Shown one piece after another: positions 7,463 through 15,474 of a DNA stretch of 41,399 nt (its first letter is position 1; the number at the start of each line of letters is the position of its first letter). The stretch is from positions 1-41,399 of the forward strand of contig JBAVJB010000136.1 in NCBI GenBank assembly GCA_049687495.1, written 5' to 3'. The translations under genes were made by a program, and so were the position numbers. The DNA is from Salinimicrobium sp049687495 (GTDB lineage: Bacteria; Bacteroidota; Bacteroidia; Flavobacteriales; Flavobacteriaceae). The notes below the pieces were generated by a model. The model was not told the origin of the DNA. It did no database searches and worked only from the letters and a program-made list of their open reading frames with translations.

Positions 7463-8191
7463 CTAATCCTTGTTTCGTACGTAAATGAGCTTGTATTTTC
7501 CGCCTTTTTGATTTTCCCGTGATTCGATCTCGAATTTGTCGATGGAGTTGATCATTGGGGTCAATTTCTGAAACCCGTAGTTCCGGGAATCGAAATTCGG
7601 TTGCTTCTTCTGCAGCAGGCTTCCAACATCACCAAGGAACGCCCAGCCGTCATCATCTGCCACATCAGAGATGGTCGTGGAGATAAGCTTTATGACTTTT
7701 GAAGTGATCTTGTCATAATCGCTCTTTTTAGTTTCTTTTTCCTTGCTGCTTTCTTTGGTCTGCTGCTTCAGGATCTCGATGTAAATGAACCTGTCACAGG
7801 CGACAATAAAGGGATCGGGGGTTTTCTTCTCGCCAATTCCAATGACATTCATGCCGGCTTCTCGAAGTCGGGTAGCGAGGCGGGTAAAGTCGCTGTCGCT
7901 GGAAACCAGGCAGAAGCCGTCAACTTTTCCGGAGTAAAGAATATCCATGGCATCAATGATCATGGCCGAGTCGGTCGCATTTTTGCCCTGGGTGTAACCG
8001 TATTGCTGAATTGGCGTTACCGCATTTTCCAGCAACACGTTCTTCCATTTGGCCAGGTGAGGTTTGGTCCAGTCCCCGTAAATTCTTTTTATTGTGGGAT
8101 TGCCATATTTGGCGATTTCTTCCATCATTTCCTTGACATAAGCCGAAGGAATATTATCTCCGTCGATAAGGACGGCCAATTTTACTTCCAT
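7463..8191 (-). CDS. NYN (PIN-like) nuclease domain protein with C-terminal OST-HTH/LOTUS domain
   Basis: 242 residues. Residues 1-140 form a LabA/DUF88-type NYN domain with the acidic residues of the PIN-like fold: Asp10 and Asp12 in LIDGDN, Asp72 and Asp78 in NATDSAMIIDAMD, Asp97 and Asp99 in VSSDSDF. After a charged Glu/Lys/Ser linker (about 143-157), residues 158-240 look like an OST-HTH/LOTUS domain, an RNA-binding winged helix. The pair suggests an RNase directed to structured RNA; targets are unknown. An inverted repeat covers the region from the -7 box to the start codon, so its expression may be autoregulated. It stands alone between pirin and the CDF gene. Confidence 0.88.
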   Translation of the reverse strand: MEVKLAVLIDGDNIPSAYVKEMMEEIAKYGNPTIKRIYGDWTKPHLAKWKNVLLENAVTPIQQYGYTQGKNATDSAMIIDAMDILYSGKVDGFCLVSSDSDFTRLATRLREAGMNVIGIGEKKTPDPFIVACDRFIYIEILKQQTKESSKEKETKKSDYDKITSKVIKLISTTISDVADDDGWAFLGDVGSLLQKKQPNFDSRNYGFQKLTPMINSIDKFEIESRENQKGGKYKLIYVRNKD

Positions 8192-8224
8192 TAATGATTT
8201 TTCTGTTATGAATCATTAAAGGTA
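8191..8224 (-). promoter_or_regulatory. Promoter box overlapped by inverted repeat at the NYN-LOTUS start
   Basis: On the minus strand TACCTTTA (8224-8217, variant of TAnnTTTG) lies 25 nt before the ATG. Arms TTAATGATT (8191-8199) and AATCATTAA (8211-8219) form a perfect 9-bp inverted repeat with an 11-nt spacer. One arm overlaps the end of the -7 box and the other touches the start codon, a typical operator position; as RNA it could also occlude initiation. Confidence 0.55.
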
Positions 8225-8289
8225 GGCAATTTGCTCCTGAAGCCGCACCGCCTGTAAAGGATTAGGATTTTTTTAAGGAAAGCCCGTCG

Positions 8290-9183
8290 CTACTGCTGTG
8301 TGGGCTCGAGATTGTCGGGTTCAATGTGAATGAGCACATCTACAATTTCAGGGATCTGCTTTAAAAGCTCATTTTTGAGGTCGTGTGCGATCTCATGGCC
8401 TTTATTTACGGTTAACTTCCCGTCAACGACCACGTGCAGGTCTACGTGGTAAACCATTCCCGCTTTGCGCACAAAACATTTTTCGGTTTCTATGACGCCG
8501 GGTACCTCGTGGGAAACCTCGCGAATATCGTCGATGAGGTCGTCATACATATGTTCATCCATGATCTCGCCCAGGGCCGGGCGCAGGATGAGGTAAGCGT
8601 TATAAAGTATAAAGCCCGCAGCAAAAAGGGCAGCCCAGTCATCGGCTGTTTCGTAGCCTTTGCCCATAAAAATGGCAATCGAAATTCCAATGAAAGCCAT
8701 TAATGAGGTGATGGCATCGCTCCTGTGGTGCCAGGCATCGGCTTTTAAGGAAGAACTTTTGGTCTCGTCACTGGTCTTGTTCACAAACCTGTAAAAAAGT
8801 TCCTTGGTCACTATAATGACCGCCAGTACGATAAGGGTGAAGGGCTTAGGTACCTTCTGGGGCGTTTGTATATTTTCTATACTTTGAAGGACGATCACCG
8901 TTGCCGAAACAATCAAAAACAAGACAACGGCAAAGGTCACCAGCGGTTCTGCTTTACCATGCCCGTAAGGGTGATTCTCATCTGCCGGCCTGGCCGAATA
9001 TTTCAGGCCAAAGAGCACCAGCAGGCTCGAAAAAACATCGGTGGTAGATTCGATAGCGTCGGCGATGAGGGCGTAAGAATTTCCGAAGATGCCCGTCAAA
9101 CCTTTGATCACGGCAAGAGCAGCATTTCCCGCAATGCTTAGGTAGGAAGCTTTGATGGCCTTTTCGTGCTGCTCGGTTTTCAT
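8290..9183 (-). CDS. Cation diffusion facilitator (CDF) family metal exporter
   Basis: 297 residues with six hydrophobic helices and a cytoplasmic C-terminal domain (from about 215) containing the CDF dimerisation pattern with several His. The transport site is read as Glu45 and Asp49 in helix II (ADAIESTTD) and His152 and Asp156 in helix V (DAWHHRSD). The HPYGHGKAE loop (71-79) follows helix II as in FieF/CzcD relatives. Such proteins exchange Zn, Fe, Co or Mn for protons across the inner membrane. Glu in place of the first Asp/His leaves the metal preference open. It lies just after yebC (36 nt) and may be co-transcribed through the weak hairpin between them. Confidence 0.9.
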   Translation of the reverse strand: MKTEQHEKAIKASYLSIAGNAALAVIKGLTGIFGNSYALIADAIESTTDVFSSLLVLFGLKYSARPADENHPYGHGKAEPLVTFAVVLFLIVSATVIVLQSIENIQTPQKVPKPFTLIVLAVIIVTKELFYRFVNKTSDETKSSSLKADAWHHRSDAITSLMAFIGISIAIFMGKGYETADDWAALFAAGFILYNAYLILRPALGEIMDEHMYDDLIDDIREVSHEVPGVIETEKCFVRKAGMVYHVDLHVVVDGKLTVNKGHEIAHDLKNELLKQIPEIVDVLIHIEPDNLEPTQQ

Positions 9184-9191
9184 ATAAGATC

Positions 9192-9214
9192 AAAGGCCGG
9201 TTTTGCCGGCCTTT
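9192..9214. terminator. Hairpin between yebC and the CDF gene
   Basis: AAAGGCCGG / CCGGCCTTT stem (9 bp) with TTTTG loop. The T-run is better on the plus strand; on the minus strand only TTTGAT follows, so termination of yebC here may be partial. Confidence 0.6.
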
Positions 9215-9219
9215 TTGTT

Positions 9220-9948
9220 CTAGTTTTCTTCTTCTGAAGTTTCCTCCATCGTGTGATATACATTCTGTACATCATCGTCTTCCTCCAGTTTTTCCAGAAG
9301 CTTTTCCACATCTGCAGCTTCTTCTTCTGAAAGTTTTTTGGTCACCTGCGGAATACGTTCAAATCCCGAAGAAATGATCTCGATCTCACGGTTTTCCAAC
9401 TCCTTCTGAAGGGCTCCAAAAGCTTCAAAAGGCGCGTAGATCATAATGGCGTCCTCGTCTTCAAAAACTTCTTCGGCTCCAAAGTCTATCAGTTCCAGTT
9501 CCAGCTCTTCAGGATCAAGGCCTTCGCCATTGATCTTGAAGTTACAGGTGTGGTCGAACATGAACTCTACAGAACCTGAAGTCCCAAGATTTCCGTCGCA
9601 TTTATTGAAGTAAGACCGCACGTTTGCTACGGTCCTGTTGTTGTTGTCTGTCGCGGTTTCTACCAGCACGGCGATCCCGTGAGGCGCGTAACCTTCAAAA
9701 AGAACAATTTTATAGTCGCCCTGGCTTTTGTCGCTGGCGCGTTTGATAGCGCGCTCGATGTTGTCTTTGGGCATGTTAACGCTCTTGGCGTTCTGGATGA
9801 CGGCACGAAGTCTGGCATTGGTGTCGGGGTCGGGTCCGCCTTCCTTTACGGCCATTACAATATCTTTTCCAATGCGGGTAAAGGCTTTGGCCATTGCCGA
9901 CCAACGCTTCATTTTACGCGCTTTTCTGAATTCAAATGCTCTTCCCAT
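9220..9948 (-). CDS. yebC: YebC/PmpR (TACO1) family protein
   Basis: 242 residues, full length. The N-terminus (MGRAFEFRKARKMKRWSAMAK), the N-terminal helical part with NMPKDNIERAI, and VLFEGYAPHGIAVLVETATDNNNRTV are typical of the YebC/TACO1 family. Members were first described as DNA-binding regulators; the mitochondrial relative TACO1 is a translation factor and bacterial members have also been linked to ribosome stalling relief. The C-terminus is acidic (EKLEEDDD, EETSEEEN). No ruvC or other usual neighbour is present. Which activity applies cannot be told here. Confidence 0.93.
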   Translation of the reverse strand: MGRAFEFRKARKMKRWSAMAKAFTRIGKDIVMAVKEGGPDPDTNARLRAVIQNAKSVNMPKDNIERAIKRASDKSQGDYKIVLFEGYAPHGIAVLVETATDNNNRTVANVRSYFNKCDGNLGTSGSVEFMFDHTCNFKINGEGLDPEELELELIDFGAEEVFEDEDAIMIYAPFEAFGALQKELENREIEIISSGFERIPQVTKKLSEEEAADVEKLLEKLEEDDDVQNVYHTMEETSEEEN

Positions 9949-10013
9949 TGCTTAAATTGATTGAGGGCGTAAAAATAGGAAAAATAGGCATTTTTGGAAC
10001 CTGCCGCAGCAAA

Positions 10014-10304
10014 TTATTCACCGGCGTCCACGATGTTCTCAATAGTTTCGGCCATTTTGAAGTCTTTTTCGGTCACCCCGCCGGCATCATGGGTGGAAAG
10101 CGTGATCTGCAGCTGGTTGTAAACATTACACCAGTCGGGGTGATGCTGCTGGGCTTCGGCTTCAAAGGCTATTCTTGTCATCACCGAAAATGCTTCTTTG
10201 AAATTTTCGAACTGGAAAGAAGTATGAATGGCATCGTCTTTATATTCCCAGCCGTCCAGTTCTTGTAAGTGCTTGTCGATCTCTTCTTTGCTTAACTTCT
10301 TCAT
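10014..10304 (-). CDS. phhB: Pterin-4a-carbinolamine dehydratase
   Basis: 96 residues, the usual size. The active-site segment EAEAQQHHPDWCNVYNQLQITLSTHDAGGVT carries the His54-His55-Pro56 pair and His72 that form the dehydratase site. The enzyme dehydrates 4a-hydroxytetrahydrobiopterin during pterin recycling for aromatic amino acid hydroxylases. No hydroxylase gene is in the window, so the physiological partner is not shown. A TAnnTTTA box lies 20 nt upstream at 10325-10332. Confidence 0.93.
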   Translation of the reverse strand: MKKLSKEEIDKHLQELDGWEYKDDAIHTSFQFENFKEAFSVMTRIAFEAEAQQHHPDWCNVYNQLQITLSTHDAGGVTEKDFKMAETIENIVDAGE

Positions 10305-10324
10305 TTTTTGTCATTTTTGAAACC

Positions 10325-10332
10325 TAAAGTTA
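10325..10332 (-). promoter_or_regulatory. -7-like box TAACTTTA of phhB
   Basis: Minus-strand TAACTTTA, one mismatch to TAnnTTTG, 20 nt before the ATG at 10304. It is part of a small palindrome, CCTAA-AG-TTAGG (10323-10334). Confidence 0.4.
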
Positions 10333-10353
10333 GGCATCCAAAAAGAGGATTTC

Positions 10354-10369
10354 TTCGGAAGCTTCCGAA
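10354..10369. promoter_or_regulatory. Perfect 16-bp palindrome TTCGGAAGCTTCCGAA
   Basis: A loopless perfect dyad in the 84-bp gap between the SDR gene stop and the phhB start, about 22 bp upstream of the phhB -7-like box. The lack of a loop favours a protein-binding site over a terminator, though it also lies 19 nt after the SDR stop. Confidence 0.4.
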
Positions 10370-10388
10370 ATTAATAGAAGATTAACAA

Positions 10389-11207
10389 TCAGGTGATCAA
10401 GGTGCCCGAGATCACTTCCTGTACCGAGATCTGCAGGTTTTTTGGCAGCAGGTTGTCCTTCGGGAGTACCGCTAAAAAGCGGTCAAAGTTAGAGTCGTAC
10501 ACGTTCTTGAGCAACGGATCTTTTTCCCCCAGTTCCTCGCAAATTTCAGCAATAAGATCATTGTGATGAATAAGATCATTGCTGCCCAGGTGAAACACGC
10601 CCTGCTTTTTCTGGTTGATGAGGTAATGTATCTGTTGGGTAAGCTTCGCATCTGTAGTGGCATTGACCACTACGTTGGAAAAGACTTCAATGGCTTCCAC
10701 CTCCTTCAGCTGCCGCTTGATCTCAAGGACACGGGGAGAATTGGCGCCGTAGACCATGGGAACGCGTGCGATCACGTACTTGTGGTTGGGCAGTCGCAGC
10801 AAGGCATTCTCGATCTTGATCTTAAACCTTCCGTAGACACTTTGAGAGAGTGTCTTGTCATACTCGTAAGAAGGATAATTGGTGAAGGCGTCAAAAACGT
10901 TGGCCGAAGAAAGGAAGATGAGCTTTGTATCCCGCGTACGCAAAATGTAATCTATGATCTCAAAGTGCGCATAGATCTGCGCATCAAAATTGCCGCGCAG
11001 GGCAGAGATAATGATGTTTGGGCGCAGGCTCTCCAGCAGTATAGAAATGCTCTCCTTTTCTACATCAAATTGATGGAACTTTTGATTCTGCTCAAAAAAG
11101 GCATTTTCTGTCCTGTATGTAGCGTGGGTATTAAAATAGGGGTAAAGCTCTTTATACAAGGCATTGCCGATAAAGCCGCTTCCCCCTAAGATCAATATTT
11201 TCTTCAA
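10389..11207 (-). CDS. NAD(P)-dependent extended SDR protein, RmlD/epimerase-like
   Basis: 272 residues. The Rossmann loop GGSGFIG at 8-14 and the catalytic pair Tyr125/Lys129 (VYGRFK), with Ser100-Ser101 before it, place it among extended short-chain dehydrogenases acting on nucleotide sugars, nearest to dTDP-4-dehydrorhamnose reductase-type sequences. The substrate is unknown. The start codon is TTG at 11207: the nucleotide-binding strand begins at once and no ATG is available. It starts 3 nt after the gcvT stop, and the ribosome-binding AAAGGA lies in the gcvT tail, so the two are probably translationally coupled. Confidence 0.85.
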   Translation of the reverse strand: MKKILILGGSGFIGNALYKELYPYFNTHATYRTENAFFEQNQKFHQFDVEKESISILLESLRPNIIISALRGNFDAQIYAHFEIIDYILRTRDTKLIFLSSANVFDAFTNYPSYEYDKTLSQSVYGRFKIKIENALLRLPNHKYVIARVPMVYGANSPRVLEIKRQLKEVEAIEVFSNVVVNATTDAKLTQQIHYLINQKKQGVFHLGSNDLIHHNDLIAEICEELGEKDPLLKNVYDSNFDRFLAVLPKDNLLPKNLQISVQEVISGTLIT

Positions 11208-11210
11208 AAA

Positions 11211-12293
11211 CTATCCTTTATAAAATGGCATTTTTACCACCGTCGCAGGAAGAGCTTTTTTACGAATCTGTATGTTGATTTTACTTCCCGGCGTGGCCAA
11301 CTCTGTTGGAACATATCCCATTCCTATTCCTTTTTCAAGGGAAGGAGACATGGTTCCTGAAGTTACAACGCCAATAACCTTGCCATTGTTATCTACAATG
11401 TCATAGCCCTGGCGGGGAATTCCGCGCTCGTCCAGTTCAAAACCGATGAGCTTCCTGGAAGGCCCTTCTTCTTTTTGCTTTTTCAAGGCTTCAGAGTTGA
11501 TGAAATCTTTGCTGAACTTGGTGATCCATCCAAGACCTGCTTCAATAGGAGAAGTGGTGTCATCGATGTCATTTCCGTAGAGACAAAAGCCCATTTCAAG
11601 ACGCAAAGTGTCGCGGGCAGCAAGGCCAATAGGTTTAATTCCGAAGTCTTTTCCGGCTTCAAAAACCCTATCCCAAACCTGCTGAATGTCTCCGTTCTTC
11701 ACATAGATCTCAAATCCGCCGCTTCCCGTATATCCGGTAGCCGAAATGATGACATTGTCCACACCTGCAAAAGGAGCAACCTCAAAAGTGTAGAATTTGA
11801 TGGCATTTAGGTCGACATCTGTTAAGGATTGCATAGCTTCGGCAGCTTTAGGCCCCTGGATGGCCAGCAGGGAATAGTCATCAGAAAGGTCTCGCATAGT
11901 AGCGTCCATCGTGTTGTGATGAGAGATCCAGTTCCAGTCTTTTTCAATGTTTGAAGCGTTCACCACCAACAAGAACTTTTCTTCGTTGAACCTGTAGATG
12001 ATCAAATCATCCACGATCCCACCGTCGTTGTTGGGCATGCAGCTGTACTGTGCTTTTCCGTCAACCAGTTTAGAGGCATCATTAGAACTTATCTTTTGAA
12101 TAAGTTCCAGCGCTTTGTCGCCGGTGATCAAAAATTCTCCCATGTGGGATACATCAAAAACTCCCACGGCTTTGCGCACTGTCTCGTGCTCGGCATTGAC
12201 GCCTTCATAAGAAACGGGCATGTTATATCCTGCAAAAGGAACCATCTTAGCGTTTAACGCGATATGAGTAGAGGTAAGGCCTGTATTTTTCAT
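11211..12293 (-). CDS. gcvT: Aminomethyltransferase, glycine cleavage system T protein
   Basis: About 360 residues from the ATG at 12293 (MKNTGLTSTHIALNAKMVPFAGYNMPVSY), the normal length for GcvT. Motifs include GVFDVSHMGE, QYSCMPNNDGGIVDDLIIYR with the catalytic Asp region, GYTGSGGFEIY, and the C-terminal beta-barrel with GVVTSGTMSPSLEKGIGMGYV. It transfers the methylene group from the lipoylated H protein to tetrahydrofolate, releasing ammonia. gcvH and gcvP are not in the window, as is common in Bacteroidota. An upstream TTG at 12323 overlaps the promoter and is rejected. Confidence 0.95.
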   Translation of the reverse strand: MKNTGLTSTHIALNAKMVPFAGYNMPVSYEGVNAEHETVRKAVGVFDVSHMGEFLITGDKALELIQKISSNDASKLVDGKAQYSCMPNNDGGIVDDLIIYRFNEEKFLLVVNASNIEKDWNWISHHNTMDATMRDLSDDYSLLAIQGPKAAEAMQSLTDVDLNAIKFYTFEVAPFAGVDNVIISATGYTGSGGFEIYVKNGDIQQVWDRVFEAGKDFGIKPIGLAARDTLRLEMGFCLYGNDIDDTTSPIEAGLGWITKFSKDFINSEALKKQKEEGPSRKLIGFELDERGIPRQGYDIVDNNGKVIGVVTSGTMSPSLEKGIGMGYVPTELATPGSKINIQIRKKALPATVVKMPFYKG

Positions 12294-12311
12294 TTTGAAA
12301 ATAAATTTGAG

Positions 12312-12319
12312 CAAATTTA
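12312..12319 (-). promoter_or_regulatory. -7 box TAAATTTG of gcvT
   Basis: Minus-strand TAAATTTG, full match to TAnnTTTG, 18 nt before the ATG at 12293. It supports the later start codon. Confidence 0.6.
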
Positions 12320-12402
12320 TCAAATTCGTGTAGGAAATGCCCTTTTTGCGAAAACTTTTAAATAGAAGTTGAGATGATAAAAGCAGAGCGGGTAAGAAAT
12401 TT

Positions 12403-12410
12403 TATATTTG
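12403..12410 (+). promoter_or_regulatory. -7 box TATATTTG of nnr-hutH
   Basis: Full match to TAnnTTTG, 23 nt before the ATG at 12434. It faces the gcvT promoter across about 85 bp. Confidence 0.6.
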
Positions 12411-12433
12411 TACAGGATTGAAAAAAGGCATTT

Positions 12434-13972
12434 ATGAAGATCTTTTCGGCAGCACAAATAAAGGAGGCAGATCAAACTACCCTTGAGCGACAGGAGATTT
12501 CTTCTGATGAGCTCATGGAAAGGGCCGCCGGCCTCGTTTACGAAGAGATCCATAAGCGGCTGCAAAATGCCGATATTCCCGTCAAGATCTTCTGCGGAAT
12601 TGGGAACAACGGCGGCGATGGGCTCGTTGTTGGCCGACTTTTGCTGGAGCAGGGCTACAACGTTGACATCTATATCGTCAATTACAGCGATCAACGTTCT
12701 CAGGAATTTCTGAAGAATTACGATCGTGTGAAGAACATGACCAAAAAGTGGCCGTCGCTTTTAAAATCTGAAGAAGATTTTCCCGAAATCAAAGAAGGCG
12801 ACTTTGTCGTCGATGCCATCTTTGGAGTGGGCTTGAACCGCCCCTTGGTGGACTGGGTGGCAAAGCTGGTGCAGCATATCAATAATTCCGGAGCTTTTGT
12901 TCTGGCTGTTGATATGCCCTCGGGACTTGCTGCCGATAAACCGGTGGGTTCCAAAAATGCCATTATTCAGGCTAATTATACCATTACCTTTCAAACGCCT
13001 AAACTTTCCTTTTTTCTTCCTGAAACTGCCGAATTTGTAGGCGACCTGCAAGTGCTGGAGATCGGCCTCGACCGTGATTTTCTGGTAAAAACCAAACCGC
13101 TCGCGCAATTGATAGGGAAAACCGAAGCAAGGGCCTTATATACCCCGCGGAAGAAACAGTCGCACAAAGGTACTTACGGCCATGCTTTAATGGTTGGCGG
13201 CAGCTACGGAAAGATCGGCAGTATCTGCCTTTCCTCAACGGCAGCTTTAAAGGCCGGCGCCGGAATGGTCACCATTTTCGCCCCTTCCTGCGGCTACCAG
13301 ATCCTGCAAACCGCTCTGCCCGAAGCCATGGTGCTTACAGATGAGGCTGAAGAAATACTGGCCAACATTGACCATGGGATGGATCCTACAGTTATTGGAT
13401 TTGGCCCCGGGGTAGGCACAGATGAAAAGACGGTGAAAGCCTTTGAAGGACTTCTAAAAAAGAACAATAAACCCATGGTCGTCGATGCAGACGGCCTGAA
13501 TATTATAGCAAGGAACAAACATTTCCTGGAGCTGCTTCCGGAGGGAAGTATTCTCACTCCGCACCCTAAAGAACTGGAACGGCTTATAGGCAGCTGGGAA
13601 AATGATTTTCAGAAACTGGAAATGGCGCAGGAGCTGGTGAAGAAGCACAAGCTTATCCTGGTGATCAAGGGGGCCTTCACGTTTACAGTGACTTCCGAAG
13701 ATATTTACATCAACAGTACAGGAAATCCCGGAATGGCGACTGCCGGCAGCGGCGATGTGCTCACCGGCGTGATCACCGCTTTTGTATCTCAAGGCTATGA
13801 ACCTTTGCGTGCAGCTATTCTCGCGGTGTACCTACATGGAAAAGCCGGCGACATTGCTGCTGAAAAATTAGGTTTTGAAGGCCTTATTGCCGGCGATATT
13901 GCAGCCAATACAGGGGCGGCCGTTCTTGATCTTTTCAAACAAAATCAAAATAACCTACCAAATCAACAATGA
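12434..13972 (+). CDS. nnr: Bifunctional NAD(P)H-hydrate epimerase / ADP-dependent dehydratase
   Basis: 512 residues. The N-terminal half (about 1-215) is the YjeF_N epimerase with FCGIGNNGGDGLVVGRLL and AVDMPSGL; the C-terminal half (about 225-505) is the ribokinase-like dehydratase with GHALMVGGSYGKIG, GFGPGVGTDE, LTPHPKELERL and NPGMATAGSGDVLTGV (about 431-446, catalytic Asp in GSGD). Together they repair hydrated NADH and NADPH. The stop overlaps the hutH start as ATGA, so the two are one transcript, although their functions are not obviously related. Confidence 0.95.
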   Translation: MKIFSAAQIKEADQTTLERQEISSDELMERAAGLVYEEIHKRLQNADIPVKIFCGIGNNGGDGLVVGRLLLEQGYNVDIYIVNYSDQRSQEFLKNYDRVKNMTKKWPSLLKSEEDFPEIKEGDFVVDAIFGVGLNRPLVDWVAKLVQHINNSGAFVLAVDMPSGLAADKPVGSKNAIIQANYTITFQTPKLSFFLPETAEFVGDLQVLEIGLDRDFLVKTKPLAQLIGKTEARALYTPRKKQSHKGTYGHALMVGGSYGKIGSICLSSTAALKAGAGMVTIFAPSCGYQILQTALPEAMVLTDEAEEILANIDHGMDPTVIGFGPGVGTDEKTVKAFEGLLKKNNKPMVVDADGLNIIARNKHFLELLPEGSILTPHPKELERLIGSWENDFQKLEMAQELVKKHKLILVIKGAFTFTVTSEDIYINSTGNPGMATAGSGDVLTGVITAFVSQGYEPLRAAILAVYLHGKAGDIAAEKLGFEGLIAGDIAANTGAAVLDLFKQNQNNLPNQQ

Positions 13973-15474
13973 GAGACTGTCATTATATAAGCTCTTCTGT
14001 CCTTAATCTTGAGGAGATACAGGACATCCTAAAAAACAAAAAAACGCTGGCTCTTAGCGAGGAGGCGATTGCCAATATTGAGAAGGCAAGGAAATATCTC
14101 AACGATAAGATGAAGGAGCACACTTCTCCAATTTACGGGATCAACACCGGTTTTGGGTCATTGTGTAACGTGAAGATATCTTCGGAAAATTTGACCCGGC
14201 TGCAGGAGAATCTCGTGATGTCTCATGCCTGCGGAACGGGAGAGAAAGTTTCAAAACCCATCATCAGGCTTATGCTGCTGCTGAAGATTCAGTCGCTGAG
14301 CTACGGAAATTCGGGCGTTTCTTTGGAAACCGTGAACCGGTTGATCGATTTTTACAATGAAGATGTACTGCCGGTGGTATATTCTCAGGGCTCTTTGGGA
14401 GCCTCGGGTGACCTGGCGCCTCTTGCGCATTTATCACTTCCGTTGATTGGCAAGGGCGAAGTGTATTATAAGGGTGAAATCATTCCTGCTGAAGAGGTGC
14501 TCAAAAAGTTTTCCTGGAAGTCAGTAAAATTGCAGTCTAAAGAAGGTTTAGCCTTGCTTAATGGTACGCAGTTCATGAGCGCCCACGGAATTTACGCGCT
14601 GCTGAAGGCTTTTAAGCTGTCCCTGTGGGCAGATGTCATTGGAGCGCTTTCGGTTGATGCTTTTGACTGTAATATGTCGCCTTTTGATGAGCTGGTACAC
14701 CTGGTGCGCCCACATCGTGGGCAGGTGAAGACCGCCGAGAGGGTCCGAAGGTTCCTGAAGGGCAGCGAAATTGCCGAACAGACCAAGCAAAATGTGCAGG
14801 ATCCCTATTCTTTCAGGTGTATTCCGCAGGTGCATGGTGCCACTAAAGACACGCTGGATTTCGTTTACAAGAGCTTCAAGACCGAGATCAATTCGGTTAC
14901 AGATAACCCCAATATTTTCGTGGATGCCGATAAGATCATTTCCGGCGGAAATTTTCACGGGCAGCCGCTGGCCCTGCCATTAGATTACCTTGCCATAGCA
15001 ATGGCTGAGCTCGGCAATATTTCAGAAAGAAGGATTTACCAGATGGTTTCCGGCCTTCGCGGGCCTGCATTTTTGGTAGATGCACCCGGATTGAACAGCG
15101 GGTTCATGATTCCGCAGTACACCGCAGCCAGCATTGTGAGTCAAAATAAGCAGCTGTGCACGCCTGCCAGTATAGATTCTATAGTGTCTTCAAACGGGCA
15201 GGAAGACCACGTGAGTATGGGCGCCAATGCAGCTACCAAGGTCATCAAGGTGATCGACAACGTGCAGAGTGTGCTGGCCATTGAGTTGTTCAACGCCTCG
15301 CAGGCGCTGTCTTACCGTGGAGCCTATAAAACTTCGGAATTTCTTGAAAATCTGGTTTCAGAATATCGCCAGGAAGTGCCGCTCGTCAAGGAAGACGTGG
15401 TCATGGCACCGTTCATTCAGAAATCACGAAAATTCCTGGAAGAATATCAGCTAAACGAGTCAATTTTTGATTGA
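13969..15474 (+). CDS. hutH: Histidine ammonia-lyase family enzyme
   Basis: 501 residues. The self-forming MIO cofactor triad Ala145-Ser146-Gly147 is in GSLGASGDLAPLAH. Ser85-His86 in VMSHACGTG, and the Gln/Tyr/Arg set in QDPYSFRC, fit histidine lyases. The residue equivalent to the catalytic Glu414 of the Pseudomonas enzyme is Gln392 here (VSQNK instead of the usual SENK). The enzyme turns L-histidine into urocanate and ammonia. No hutU, hutI or hutG is nearby, and it is coupled to nnr by a 4-nt overlap. The 3' end overlaps the convergent STAS-like gene by 28 bp. A different amino acid substrate is possible but less likely. Confidence 0.88.
   Translation: MRDCHYISSSVLNLEEIQDILKNKKTLALSEEAIANIEKARKYLNDKMKEHTSPIYGINTGFGSLCNVKISSENLTRLQENLVMSHACGTGEKVSKPIIRLMLLLKIQSLSYGNSGVSLETVNRLIDFYNEDVLPVVYSQGSLGASGDLAPLAHLSLPLIGKGEVYYKGEIIPAEEVLKKFSWKSVKLQSKEGLALLNGTQFMSAHGIYALLKAFKLSLWADVIGALSVDAFDCNMSPFDELVHLVRPHRGQVKTAERVRRFLKGSEIAEQTKQNVQDPYSFRCIPQVHGATKDTLDFVYKSFKTEINSVTDNPNIFVDADKIISGGNFHGQPLALPLDYLAIAMAELGNISERRIYQMVSGLRGPAFLVDAPGLNSGFMIPQYTAASIVSQNKQLCTPASIDSIVSSNGQEDHVSMGANAATKVIKVIDNVQSVLAIELFNASQALSYRGAYKTSEFLENLVSEYRQEVPLVKEDVVMAPFIQKSRKFLEEYQLNESIFD

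Noticed and set aside
11112..12434. Repeated TTTTTGG/GGCATTTTT strings inside coding genes (for example gcvT end, recG, uvrD)
   Set aside because: These encode ordinary residues such as Lys-Met-Pro-Phe or Asn-Ala-Phe and lack dyad symmetry, so they were not counted in the palindrome family.
14548..14958. 136-codon minus-strand frame inside hutH
   Set aside because: Shadow of hutH; the opposite strand shows all family motifs and this frame shows none.
12434..15474. nnr-hutH as part of a histidine utilisation cluster
   Set aside because: No urocanase, imidazolonepropionase or formiminoglutamase gene lies in the window; the coupling is only translational.
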